Assembly: GCA_024305405.1 (NCBI GenBank)
Contig: JAKNDB010000105.1
Location: 1,612,001-1,676,000, forward strand
DNA: 64,000 bases
Reading direction: 5' to 3'
Origin: Dirofilaria immitis
Lineage: Eukaryota > Nematoda > Chromadorea > Rhabditida > Onchocercidae
A program made the position numbers and the translations under genes. Positions 41,201 through 53,496 of the stretch are shown here, piece by piece. Under the pieces are notes generated by a model, which saw nothing but the letters and a program-made list of their open reading frames with translations, was not told the origin of the DNA and did no database searches. Numbering within the stretch: the first letter of the stretch is position 1; every line of letters starts with the position of its first letter.

Positions 41201-44200
41201 CATTGAGAATTTTAGAAAATGCTAATATAATTACTTTTGATTTATGGCATTTTATAAAATATTTCTTGTTGCAATTCCAAGATGATGATGAAGATTTATT
41301 CCGCAGTCGTCAAAAGATTACTCTAAGTATCGGTCCATATCGTTCAATATATTTCGTAGAATAAGAAATATTGCAGGGATCAGTGAAGCGGTATCTGTTT
41401 CAACAAGAATTAGAAGCTTACAAAAACTGCGAAATGAAGATAAGGCATCGAAGCTACTAAAAGTTGTTTTCAAAGCAATAACTACAGAATATCGGTGAAA
41501 TATTTCTTCAATGAATTACTGCAATTTTTATGAAATAGCTAATAGATAGTACATTATATAAATAAGATGTTGTCAATGGATGCTGTGTTTCTTTTCAAAA
41601 TGAAGATTGTTTAGATATTGAATTCCAATGCGCATAGTTTTTTAGCATTTATCCAAAATATGGTCAAATCATTTTTTTCGAATATATGCTTCAAAATACT
41701 GAACCAGAATCAGCAATTATCATTGTTGATATTGCTCAAAATACATTGAAGTGAGTTGTGTGCTTTACTTTGATTTTTAACTGATGCTGTCAAAATTTCC
41801 ACAATTATATCCGACTTCATATTGTTGAGGAAGCTATAGCAGCATATATGATCACGAGAGCTTCTGAGCTTTTATCTTTAAAATCCTAATTTCTATACTA
41901 TTTTCCCGAAAAGGATTGAAAACTACTGGTAAATATTTCAGATTTGTCCATAATAAATTTGAAATAAATCCATAAAAAGTTGTAAATTATAGAAAAAAAT
42001 ATTTGATTGTAGTTGTAGTACGGTAATTTGTTGAAATATTGTAGACCACTTCTCAATATAGAATTATGGCAATATTATAAAAATATATATGGAATTGAAA
42101 CTCCACTTGAAAAGGATCTTTATCAAATATCAAGAGAAAATGAGCAAACCGAAGTGCGCATTTTTCTGAAACCCATGGAAACCATATGTGCACCGTTTAT
42201 TTACGATGGATTTACGCTGCCTGAGGAACAAATCAGAAATCAAGTTAAAGTAGTGTGAGAAATTATGTCCAGAAATTTATAAATATCTTCATAAAAGAAT
42301 ATATTAAGGATTTTTTAGCGAAGCTGTTTTATTTCTACTTTTACGATTTATCACTGGCGACTGCTTTGGCGACTTTTTTAGATATTGCCACCAGGATTAC
42401 CAGTGATTTAGGCTTCATATGACCGTGACAGTTTTCTGAGTCATGTTGAAATATTTATGAATTTATCTTGAGTTTCAGATAATATTCAGAAAGAAAATTG
42501 GTGGTGAACCGATAGCAATTTTGGATTTATTGGTTGAAAATCGTCATAACATTATTTCTAACTCATTTCGTTTCTATCACGAAGCGGAAACAACGTTATC
42601 CAGGATTATTCATATTACCGGATATAAAAGTATCACCAGAACAATTTTTGAATTTATTTTGATCTTATTTAAAATAAAAAGAAAACTTGTGTAATTTTGA
42701 CCATTTCTCTAAAGTGTTTATTTTAGATCGTATATTTTCCATTCGTTGTACAGATCCTCTTGTATTGACCTCATTTAAGAATAATTGCAATGGCTCGCAA
42801 GATTTACATTTTACGGTATATTTAACTTCACGGCTGTTTAGAAAACAAAATTTTTTTGCAGTTGTTTTGGAAATTTTCAAAAAAAAGTAGTTTTAAATTT
42901 TCTTTTTTTCTTGTTCCATTCATCAATTTGCAATTTTGCTGCAGTGTCAAACTGGTAAAGCACCGATGTTGCGAACATTCACAGTAATATTTTTTGCTGA
43001 TCAATACTGCAGCACGGTTCTGGGAGCATGGTTAATAAACGTTCATGCAGTAAATCAAATAAGTTTGAATGCTGTTCGTGCACAAATCATCAAAGTTCCT
43101 ATTTCATTGAAGTAACCAAAACTTTTGTATCGAAATTGTTCAGTTGATGATACTTGTTTTTAATAAGAAAAAAATTGATGCATCTGATTAATGAGGGCTT
43201 CATAATCACTATTGCTTCCTTCTATCAATTTTTGATTTGAATTTTCATTTCTGCTACTTCTTTTTACGTTTTTTCAAGCAACATTAGGAAATTTTCCTTT
43301 CATTTTGAACTAATAAATAAGATATGATTATAAATTACTTCTAGAACTAGTGGCAACTACGATGGTTTGGTTCATTTCGGAAGCTCTTTAAAAAATTTTG
43401 AGATTTATCCATCAGATGCAGTTATAGCAGAAAATGGTGGCACTTTGGATGCTGTTGTTAATTTCTTGCCAAATTTTACAGGTTTAATTCCTTTGCTTAA
43501 TGAGTCCCTGGTAAAATATGTTTCTGAATGCAGAAGTGTGAAATTCCTATGTTGCTGTGCCTAACGGCTGTTTCTTGAAATTAATGAGTAGTAATAGTAA
43601 ATAATCTTATTGGTTCCTAATTTCTCAGCAAACATTTCTTTTTCAGTGAAAAATATCTTCTGTGTAGAAAACAAAAAAATCCTCGCTGTCGTGATATTAA
43701 CATGTGCTTAACAAAGATATTTCATTTTAAAGAGTGAACATTTTTGATCACTCTCGGAGACATTAAATGTTCATTATGAATTGAGCATAAAGAAATTTAA
43801 TATTACGGTGTCGGTAATATCTCAATAATATCGAAAATAAACAATAGCTCTAGCTGCATTAAGACTCTCGATTTAAATTTCAAGTTCAGTTCTATTTCTA
43901 CCTGAGAAGATGATATGAATTGATTATTTCATCAAAATGATTTGCATTATTTTATCAAATTGAAATTTGGCTCACATATGATATCGAATTGAATGTCACT
44001 CTGGAACTTGACTCTATCAATAGAAAAGCAATGCTTCGGCAATATCGATATTTCTTACTTGGCTTTTATTTTTCTTCTTTGATTGCTTGAATCAAATCAT
44101 AGTATTTTTAGTTTTTATGGTTTTTTAAAACATTGCTATCGAATATTTGTCATGGCGAATAACTGAGATTAAAAAAAAAGAAATTTACGAATCTGTATCT

Positions 44201-44881
44201 CTTGAAGGCTCTCATATGATGCTGGTTTCGGCAACTGATCAGCAAACAAATTATTTATTATATCAATGGATGATTGCTGTGAATGTTCAAGAAGCCAATA
44301 TCACTAAAATGTTCGAAGTTTATTTACAAAATAGTAGTAATCAAACAATTGTAAGTTATTTCATCATACATTTAAATGTCTACTTCATGTGAGGTTTTAG
44401 AAAGAATATTTCGGAAAACCTTTATTGTGATTTTGATTTTAGTTATCTTATTTTATTACATAGCGCTTGATAAAATTATGTTTTTTTTCAGACTTTAGCT
44501 GTAAAAAATCGATATAGCGTGGAACGATCATTTCGAATTTCTTGTTCTCACCCAGAATATGTCGAAATCAAAAATGATATTGTCATGCTTTCTGGTTACA
44601 AAATAGCTAAAGTTTCTGTGACATTCCTCTTAAACAAAGGATTGAAATTACCTGAGGTATTTGTTAAGTTGTAACTTCCAAATGAATTTTAAATTTTAAT
44701 TTTCTGATCTTTTTCAAGTTTTCGCAGTTCTGTTCTATTAATTATTCTCAAACTAACGTTCAGAAACTTTGACCATTTCTTAAAAAATTTCTTTCATTTT
44801 CAGGTGCTGATATTTATCACGAATATAGAAAATAATCTTCAGGAAGAAGCCTATTCGGTGAAATTGATTTACCAGGATTGA
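35297..44881 (+). CDS. nphp-4: Nephrocystin-4 (ciliary transition-zone protein)
   Basis: About thirty exons. Clear ones: 35297-35449, 35565-35690, 35837-36021, 36566-36768, 36947-37074, 37155-37257, 37418-37523, 37579-37703, 38003-38145, 38335-38368, 38412-38593, 38690-38801, 38981-39060, 39222-39312, 39493-39602, 39683-39826, 40066-40210, 40630-40774, 41282-41494, 41646-41750, 42045-42249, 42479-42629, 42727-42815, 42945-43111, 43345-43481, 44492-44656 and 44804-44881. Less certain: about 36137-36412, 40981-41100 and 44170-44350. NPHP4 acts with NPHP1 at the base of cilia to gate protein entry. Family matches run from NKWYQRVQMCRLVPP at the N-terminus through ILERRIT-VGVHNGL, FPFTAVH, VDVWDADSLLPLG, SLLRHGSEAVQA, IASIGHPC, GGEPIAILDL, SFRFYHEAE and RCTDPLVL to EEAYSVKLIYQD at the end. 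The sum, near 1,390 residues, is close to vertebrate NPHP4. One base is missing in the run at 41312-41315; the junctions near 36137, 39493 and 44170 are unresolved. Confidence 0.92.
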
Positions 44882-47622
44882 CGATGTATTCCAAAAATAT
44901 CTTAATCATTTTGCTGCAAGAAAAAAAGTAGCAGTGATTTATTGCCATTTATTGTTTGATACAAGGATAAAAAGAATTTTCTAGCAGATGCAATGCGCTA
45001 TCATAATTTTACTTTAGTTTTTAACACTCTATTATTTAATGAATGTAAGCTTCCTATAAGACAATACTTTTACACGATATCTTTTTCAGATAGTTATTCC
45101 TTAAAAACTGTAATTATAATTCAAAATATAAAATCTCACCAGACTGTCAATGTTTGCACATTTAGGATTCTGTTATTCTTCATCTTTCCATACTTTTTAT
45201 TCAAATCTGAAGTAAATTAAATAACTTCTATATATAATATCATTAAAAATATGCCCAGCTTCAAAAAAAGTTTTCCTTTTTTCTTCAGATGTCGTAGGCC
45301 AGCTTAAAAATATATTTTTAAACTACTTTCATTAATTAAAAACTGCGACGTAAGAATATCTTTCAAGAAAATATAATTTGATATTAAATCAAGCTAAACT
45401 TCATTTTAAAATTTAAAGAAAAAATGCGATTTTTATGAATGAATTATTGCCTTTCAGAATTGCTGAAATTTGACTTGTAAAGGAAAATATGAAAGCGAAA
45501 GAAGTTAGTTACAAGCAAATTAAACCAATATATGATTCGAAATATAACATAATTTGGTGTTCTAGTTTTCAAAAGTCTAGCTAGCACGACTTTTTGTTTT
45601 CCGTACTTTTCCACCTTAAGTAGTATGTTGCTCTAAGTTTGAAAGTTTTTACAGCTATTCATCCGTTACTGGGATATGAATAATTTGGTCTGTTGTAAGC
45701 TAAAAATGAAATGATACAAAAAAAAAGAACATTGGCAAAAGTATTATAATCGTTTGATGCCGTTGTTAACTGCGTTCCTTGGGCTAAAGATTTTATGCCA
45801 CTATGCAAGTAATAAGACTAGATTGAGAAACAGTTTTCTAATGCTTATTTGGCAGAATGAACTTATGAAAAACTAATTTCGTTTCACTCATCAGAAGTTA
45901 AGGTCTTTTGCGCAGCAACATGACTGTGTTCGCTAATATCAACGTTATCCTATGATTGCTTTTAATTTTTCTACCAAATCCCTACACCTTGCGGATTCGG
46001 GAATTCGCCAACTTTTTATTTTTTTTCAGTTTGAGAATGCTTGTTCAAAGAGGACTCTCAAAATCCATTATAAGTGTCACCTGAATATTATAAATGTGCT
46101 ATTCATTTTTTCCGATTCCTAATGTCTCAAATAAAATAATCGAACAGACAAATTTGTGCATATCGATTATATTTTGTTTCTAAAATGCATAATTGATTTT
46201 TAATTTAGCATTTTAAACATACGGCAAATGTTATTTTATCCTTTTTATATTCAAATTTTAAGATTAATTATCGATAAAAGAAATATATTATTAGGAACTA
46301 CTTATGATCAAATTAAGGCTTCAAGCTTTAATTTGAAAAAATTTTTCATTCAACTTAATGTACCATATAAACATGCATTCTAAAAGTCGTATGGTATTTA
46401 ATTATGGCTGAAACCAAATAATGGAATTCAAGAATAGTAAAATCTAATGCTTCATTCAATTCCAGTAATTTTAAATTCAGCGCGAACTCGTTTAACAACC
46501 TATGTATGATATATATCAGTCGAGTCGTCTTTCAGTTTTTTTAAACTGTATTTTGGTCTCCAACCGGTGATCAGAATTTCCAAGCACTAAGCACCATTTT
46601 TTTTAATAGAAATGAGCGATCGACACATATAGAAGAAGTTTATGATATCAACCATCTCATCATATTTTATCACTATTTAGAAAGCTGTTGCAATTATGAA
46701 CAGACTGGTTGATTGTCCAAATTAAGTATCTCATAAAGCATCAATTTGCAGAATTTGCCATTGAACTCAACAAAATAATAATTGACATTTTGTTGTTAAT
46801 ATTTCATTTGACCTTTTATAAATTTTCATATGTTTTTGTCAATGGGTGCATCATTGTTTTTCTTCCTCAACCATACTGATGTTGATTTCTTCCGTTCTCA
46901 TTTACTTTTTCGAAATTTTCACATTGCAAATAGCAATGTTTGCCAGAAAAGGCATGTAAAAATAGCCGTCGTTTTTTTAATATAATTTAATAATAATTTG
47001 AAATAAATTTTATTACGATTTTTCTAAAACAATATTTACATAACAATTAATTGGGAATTAGTCTATTTTTTGATCAATACGGCTCAAATATATGAATTAA
47101 TGTTAAATGCAATAAATTAACTATGCTAAAAGAAAAAAATGAATATGAAAATTTTTAGATTGGAAAGATATCAAGAAAACATTTTTAATTTAAACATTTC
47201 TTTTCGAAGATTGCAAGTGAATTAAAACTGTAAATGGTAAGTTTCATTCTAATTGTTTCATAATTTAAACAAATTTTGCGAAAGAGATTATGCTAGAATC
47301 CAGAAAGCATTTTTTTCACTATAGTGCTCTTTTTACTATGATCTAGAATAATCTATTGCCTATCCTCTTTGCCAAATATTTTTGGTGCTATTACTGTAAT
47401 ATAGTCTCTTCGGATCTTTCGAGTTTGCATTACGCGCAATAATCTAAAATGTCTCGGCCACTTGATTCTACTTTTTTGTGTGATAAAACTGTCAGGTATC
47501 AATGTCAATCGTATCTCGAACCGAAATTTATTTGAGTCGAAATAAAGCAAGTTTTTAGTGATTAAACTTATATTCAATTTGAGATTAAAAGAAATAATAG
47601 AGATGTTTGTACCCTACCCTCT
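44882..47622. other. Intergenic, nphp-4 3' flank
   Basis: AT-rich DNA. A minus-strand open frame at 47353-47577 (74 codons, Arg/Lys-rich) ends just left of the foldback element but has no recognisable motif. I see no supported gene. Confidence 0.4.
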
Positions 47623-48010
47623 TTTCCTTCACATTTATCCAATATATTCTGATATATTTGTTGTTTAAATTCATTTAACAGTTGAAAAATAAAACAGCCG
47701 TATGCTACGTATGACGCAGTGTCGTACACCCTATTGCATCATTTTTCGTCATCCAATCATCAAAAAAGAACGAATTAAAATTTCATCATGTCTCGCTGAT
47801 CGTATTTGTATGTAAACAAACTTTTTGGCAATCAATTGATCAATATTTTCTAGTCATTCGATCAATCATTTGTTTAGTCAGTCATCATTTACTGATAATT
47901 ATATCTTTTCTGTTATTCATTGTTATCTTTTCGTAAAACGTGTTTATATTTATCATTATATTATATGAATCCATAATACTTTTTCCTTTTGACAATTGGA
48001 AAAGTTTCAT
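47623..48010 (+). repeat. Left inverted repeat of the foldback element
   Basis: This arm pairs with 48764-49151. The shared sequence includes a less AT-rich block, cagccgtatgctacgtatga, with tgacgcagtgtcgtacaccc after it. Confidence 0.9.
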
Positions 48011-48133
48011 GCAATAATGAAATTGATTTGAAAATATTATACATCAACGGTGATCAAGTTTTTATTTTTGTTTTTTTTTTTTTGAGTTTTTTGCAGACTG
48101 GGCACCTCGTAAAAATATAATCAATCAATTTCG

Positions 48134-48415
48134 ATGAGTATTGAAATCGTTGCATTCACGTTTGCAATACCGCGTGGGAGAGAGCATCCTCTAGTCTTCT
48201 TTTTTCGTTTTGAAGCAAATGTAATAGAAATTGAAGAACGAATTGAGATAAAATGTTATTAATAAAATTTAAATTATTTTCTACAGACTAATCGTAGTGC
48301 GCGCACACAAGAATGTCATCCAAAAATTGTTCGAACGGATGGTCGAAGTCGCGAAGTTTTGCCTAGTTCCACAGTTATAAGTGAAGTCAGTGAAGTTAAA
48401 TCAATAAAAAGTTAG
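48134..48415 (+). CDS. Small spliced open frame inside the foldback element, unknown
   Basis: Exon 1, 48134-48220, runs from ATG to a GTAATA donor; exon 2, 48287-48415, follows a TTTCTACAG acceptor and ends in TAG. The introns and exons are phase 0 and give 71 residues: a hydrophobic start (MSIEIVAFTFAIPRG), an aromatic stretch (LVFFFRFEAN), then a polar Ser/Arg-rich half (TNRSARTQECHPKIVRTDG). I do not recognise it. It could be a passenger gene fragment carried by the element, or chance. Confidence 0.35.
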
Positions 48416-48763
48416 CAACACAAGTCCTGAGAATCGTTCTAAGACATAAGCAATAAGAATACCCAAAGATATTTTCGGAAACTGAGAACTATTTTAAAGA
48501 CATTGGCACTAGGGATTATTCAGGCATTCCCACAAACATTAAGGATTATGAAAGATTTTGCTGAGCATAACCTAGAGATCCATCTTGGAAGGATTTGAAA
48601 CAGAAAAAGATTACTTTTATATGCATATCGGATGTCTGCATAGACAAGAAGACTGAAAGGAGCAGAAACCTTATGATGAAATGAAATTAGCAAACTAAAT
48701 AAGAAAGCTAACTTTCAACCTATGGATACGTCAAAAGATGTGCAATATTAAATTAAATAATAG

Positions 48764-49151
48764 TGAAACTTTTCCAATTGTCAAAAGGAAAAGTATTATG
48801 GATTCATATAATATAATGATAAATATAAACACGTTTTACGAAAAGATAAAATGAATAACAAAAAGATATAATTATCAGTAAATGATGACTGACTAAACAA
48901 ATGATTGATCGAATGACTAGAAAATATTGATCAATTGATTGCCAAAAAGTTTGTTTACATACAAATACGATCAGCGAGACATGATGAAATTTTAATTCGT
49001 TCTTTTTTGATGATTGGATGACGAAAAATGATGCAATAGGGTGTACGACACTGCGTCATACGTAGCATACGGCTGTTTTATTTTTCAACTGTTAAATGAA
49101 TTTAAACAACAAATATATCAGAATATATTGGATAAATATGAAGGAAAAAAA
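48764..49151 (-). repeat. Right inverted repeat of the foldback element
   Basis: Reverse complement of 47623-48010 with a few small differences, for example short deletions near 48848-48865. Confidence 0.9.
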
Positions 49152-49917
49152 ACAAGTTTATTTATTTTTTAATTTAGAATATATAATGTAAAGGATCTCA
49201 AAGAACTTGTATAGTGATAGCGACTTAAAATAGTATATTAAAGTCTCTTAAAATTGCTAAAAATAATGTTTCGAAAAGTTTTTATTGCCATAATTTCAAG
49301 AAAATTCGTGATATCATATCATCTCCATTAATATTTACTGATTATATGTCAAATTGATCTTGATGATAATTTTATAATTATATCGTAAAACTTATTTTCA
49401 CACAGTTTCCTGAGCGACGATTATTCCCATATAATCATTTTCGTACATAGTCTCTAATCTATAAAGCAATTTAACAGCTCCATATATAACAAAATTCGAA
49501 GAATTCTTGAAATTGGTTATTTTCAGATTAGCATTTGACGGATTTTACACAATCCTTATCGTATAATCGTTCCCTTCACGTGTAATCCTTTTATCTATGC
49601 CTTTAGTATTTTAAATGCTGAGAAGTTCATTTATTTGTTTTCCTTAAAGTAGTGTTATAAAATTCTTCGATTAATTTCCGATCCGATAGTAGAAGTTGAT
49701 TTCAGTAGCTAAAATTAGCATTATTTTATCTCTGACTTTTCCGATGAAGACCTTCAAATGGATTCTTTTAAGGTAAAACTCATTTGATTATGTTTATGAT
49801 GCTGCCGTTCTCAGCAGAATCTTCTCCAGAATTTCGCTTGAAATTTTTTCTTTCTTGCATTTAAAACCTTCATCCCCTGATCCAAACGATTATGTTGGTA
49901 ACTTCTGTATATGCATG
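49152..49917. other. Intergenic, nothing clear
   Basis: AT-rich spacer between the foldback element and the TG-rich microsatellite. No gene or repeat was recognised. Confidence 0.4.
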
Positions 49918-50085
49918 GATGTGTAACTTTGTATGCGCGTATGTGTGTGTTCTTCGTGTTTGTTTGTATGTCTATGTACATGGTATATATATATGTGTAT
50001 GTATGTATGTATGTATGTATGTATGTATGTATGTATATATATATGTATGTATGTGTGTGTATGTATGTTTGTGTCCATTTGTACT
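49918..50085. repeat. TG/TATG-rich microsatellite
   Basis: A core of (TATG)n at about 49995-50035 is flanked by degenerate TG-rich repeats. Its lack of stops creates several overlapping false open frames on both strands, up to 165 codons, whose products are pure repeat (Thr/His/Ile or Tyr/Val/Cys). Confidence 0.9.
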
Positions 50086-51618
50086 GCGCGTTTGTTTCTG
50101 TTAGGACTTTTTGAATGTAAGAAAAGTGCGGTATTTGTTGGCAGAGCTCCCGAATTGACAGCCACGTGGCTTGAAAAGTGTCGCTTCTGATGAATACTAA
50201 GACTAAATATTTCTCAGTCTGATGCAATATTTCGTTGAAATATGACTGGGAACGCATCAGATGTATTACAATTGTAATTGGAACTACTCGACAATCGACA
50301 ACAATCACAAATGAGTCAGAGAAGAAGAACGTAAGTGAGAACAGAGATATTTCTTGAAGATTGAGCGAACTTTTATCATTCTCATCATGTCATTGAGATC
50401 ATTCTTATTGGTTTGACAGTGTGACCTTTGGCACGACTACGACGACGACGATGATGTCATTTCTATAAAATATTTTCCAATTTGACTACAAATGAAAAGA
50501 AATATTGGTTAATGTTTCATGAACACTAACATTCATTTTCTTCGCCATCATACAGTAATTCAGTAAATACATAAATTATACATTCATTCAATGAGTATTA
50601 CAAATGAACTTCAACTTTAGCACTAGTCTTTCTTTTAAAACGATGAGTGATAATACAATAAAAAAAAATTCCTAATTACCTTTGAAAATTATTTTTGTGT
50701 TTTTATCGCTGCTGTTGTTTTCATCATTCTTAAGAAATGGTATTTCTCAAGCATGTAGAATTTTTAATCGAAAGATTCGCTGTCTCACCTTTTGAATCAT
50801 CATTTAAGGAATTTAATTATTTACAATGCAGCAGATATCGACAGAAAGAGAAGAAGAATTGAAAGACTGGAAAAAGCAAGAGAATGAAGGATAAAAAGAA
50901 AAAGGAATTTTTATTTGCTTAACTTGCTATTTGGATAGCCGCATACTTCAATTTCAGATCTTCCTTCTAATTGAGACTCATAAACTTCAAAGAAAATGTT
51001 GAAATGATCAAACTACTTCCTTCACTTACTTTCCCAACTTCCCTATTACCTTGATTAACATGATCAACATTTATTAATATCGTAAGCATTACCACCTTTA
51101 TTACAACATTCATATATGTTTGTTCGCAATTCTCATTGCATAATATTGGTTGACCATTAAGGAAGAAAGGCGAAGGTGAAACAGTGCGGAGTTCAATTTT
51201 GCCTTTGCTTTGGTACATTCATATTCACAGCGATTGGTATGTTTTTCTTTCTCGAACTGGTTTCCAACATACTTCCTGCTTTCTTCATATGACACTTTCC
51301 CTAATTTTAGTAAACATAATACTTGCAATAATGATAATATTTCAAAATATCAACAATAGCGATTGTAATGAGTCACGAGGTCTCTTACGGTAGCAAAATC
51401 CTATGCTGGCAGATTCATATTGATATTCTTTAGTAATCAAGCAAAACCTTAGTTTCACTGTAATCTGGTTGGTCAATAAAACTATCAAATATCGATTCAC
51501 TCTCGAAGGGGAAGTTTGTGCTAACATTTTATCTGCAAATTTATGTCACATTTCCATTCAGTTGTTCAAATATTGAAATAAATGATATTAGTTATTCTAT
51601 CAAATTCAGTTAAAACAT

Positions 51619-51664
<46 letters not shown>

Positions 51665-53322
51665 TGACATCATTTTTTCTACTGAATGAAATTCCTTTGT
51701 AAACTCAATTTCATATCAAAAATAAGGTATTTTAGCTTAGAAAACGAAGATAAAAATTGGTTCGAAACAATTCCTGCGATTGGCTTCTTGATTTAGATAA
51801 GAAAAGTAAATGTGATCGGTTGAATTTAAAGAGCTCAGATGATTCCATTCCGAAACGATTTTCAGATCGTTGCATATGACTATCAAGTTACTAACATGAG
51901 GAGAGATGTTCCTACATAATTGTATTCTTTCTTTCAAATGGACAAGTGGTCGCTGACTTTTCCGTTCATCACAATTTTTTGCAATCGTTTAATCTATCAG
52001 AATTCATGAATCATCTTTTTTTCAAATATATATTTTATTGGAATCAGAAAATATCGCCAATGCTAATTATCATAGGGTAGCAGAATGTCAGTACAAAGAC
52101 TGTTGATTAAATGTTCAAAATTCTGTTATGGGATTATGATCGTTACTATTATGCCATGAATTTTTCGAACAGAAACAATTAAGAACTAAAATAATTCAAT
52201 AAATTATTATAAAATGAGAATCGAAGCTGATAAAGGCGACAAAAAAGGAATAAGCAAAGTTGTAAATGATTTGTTATGAGTGGAAGGGATATGCATAAAT
52301 TGAGACTGAAACGGGATTCGAAATGAAATGTTGAATTGCGTTACAATTTTTAAAATTACAGTTTTTCTTCTCGCGTCATCGCCACCTCACATCACATCAG
52401 TCATATTATTATCGATATCGATATATGTGCCATTTTACACTCCAAGGAATGTTTCAAAAAATTAAGAAATCAATCTTGTGGATAAGCGCTTCTATACAAA
52501 GGAACAACTCGGACTGTTCAATATTCTGATGGCTTTTTTGCTGTAAAATGAAACAAATGAAATATTTTCTAAAAATTAAATCGACATATAAATATTAAAT
52601 TAATGCATAAATACTAATTATGATACAGTAGGAATAATGGATTGAAAAGACAAGATTATGGCACATACTTAATATGCTAGACTTGTTTATATGGTCCATC
52701 ATTCTATTCGATTTACATAACCTTTCAATACCATTCTTGGAGAAACGAATGGGCAGTGTTTCCTATCATTTTTATTATTTCTTTCAGCAATTTAAAGTTC
52801 AGAATTAACCGATAAAATAGTTTGAAACGATAAACAGTCAAACTGAGAATTTCTTCATCACGTGAGTAAAAATAAAAGAAAATTATAAGCATAACTACAT
52901 AGTTCTCATTTAAAGACGGTTTTTTTTCTTTCACCGGTGATTAATTGTCAGCAACTTAAAATTTGTTGCATTTGATAGAAATTTTTCAACACTTTTTTTC
53001 AAACTGTATTTTATAAATCAGCTGATAAGAATAGCATTTATTAATTATTTTTACACTAATATCATCTGATGAATAATAAGGATCAATAAATCGATCATTA
53101 CTTGACACCAAATCTTATTTAAATGATATATATAATTAAATGTTGAACTATTTTGTACTAATTGTACTTTTTGATATGTTCAATAAAATTTGAAAAAAAA
53201 ATCAACAATCGGAAAACTTCAACTTACCTTTTAGCAGTAAACCTCAGGAATAATTACAATCAATAAATGTCTTATTAAAATGTTATTAGTTTAAACAACC
53301 AAAGAAATTAAAATTAACAAGT
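50086..53322. other. Intergenic, nothing clear apart from a TA repeat
   Basis: AT-rich DNA with short frames lacking motifs. A short acgacgacg tract occurs at about 50440. No supported gene. Confidence 0.4.
51621..51661. repeat. (TA)n microsatellite
   Basis: About 20 uninterrupted TA units in intergenic DNA. Confidence 0.9.
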
Positions 53323-53496
53323 TCAACATTTTAAATCATATTTGCCTAATTTTTCCTTCATCTTCTGGCTCAATATCAAAAGTTGCACTGTTTTTTCCTG
53401 GCTCCAATTTTTCTTATAGCTTCTTGCTTTTTCTTCAAATTGAATGCCTCCTATTTCTCTGCAAACTTCCTGAAACGCTAAATCGAAGGCAATCAT
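53323..53496 (-). CDS. Small open frame or exon, unknown product (57 codons)
   Basis: The frame runs ATG to TGA on the minus strand. It starts MIAFDLAFQEVCREIGGIQF and continues as a charged, helix-prone Lys/Glu/Gln-rich stretch (EEKARSYKKNWSQEKTVQ). Its composition looks more protein-like than neighbouring frames. An internal CAG|G near the start could equally be a splice acceptor, making this a terminal exon. No family was recognised. Confidence 0.25.
   Translation of the reverse strand: MIAFDLAFQEVCREIGGIQFEEKARSYKKNWSQEKTVQLLILSQKMKEKLGKYDLKC

Larger units (their letters stand above)
47623..49151. mobile_element. Foldback-type DNA element with 388-base terminal inverted repeats
   Basis: The arms 47623-48010 and 48764-49151 are reverse complements differing by only a few small indels and substitutions. 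They enclose about 750 bases. Flanking DNA outside the arms is unrelated. Long, nearly identical inverted repeats around a short centre are typical of foldback or long-TIR non-autonomous DNA transposons. No transposase is encoded, and no target-site duplication could be fixed because the outer ends fall in a T-rich tract. High arm identity suggests recent insertion or ongoing gene conversion. Confidence 0.75.

Noticed and set aside
41143..41364. Stop codon inside nphp-4 exon 41282-41494 as evidence for a pseudogene
   Set aside because: One extra A in the run at 41312-41315 opens the frame through to the next conserved segment, and all other exons are conserved.
49811..50308. 165-codon minus-strand open frame and several overlapping frames on both strands
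   Set aside because: They exist because the TG/TATG microsatellite has no stops; the predicted proteins are simple repeats with no flanking coding signal.
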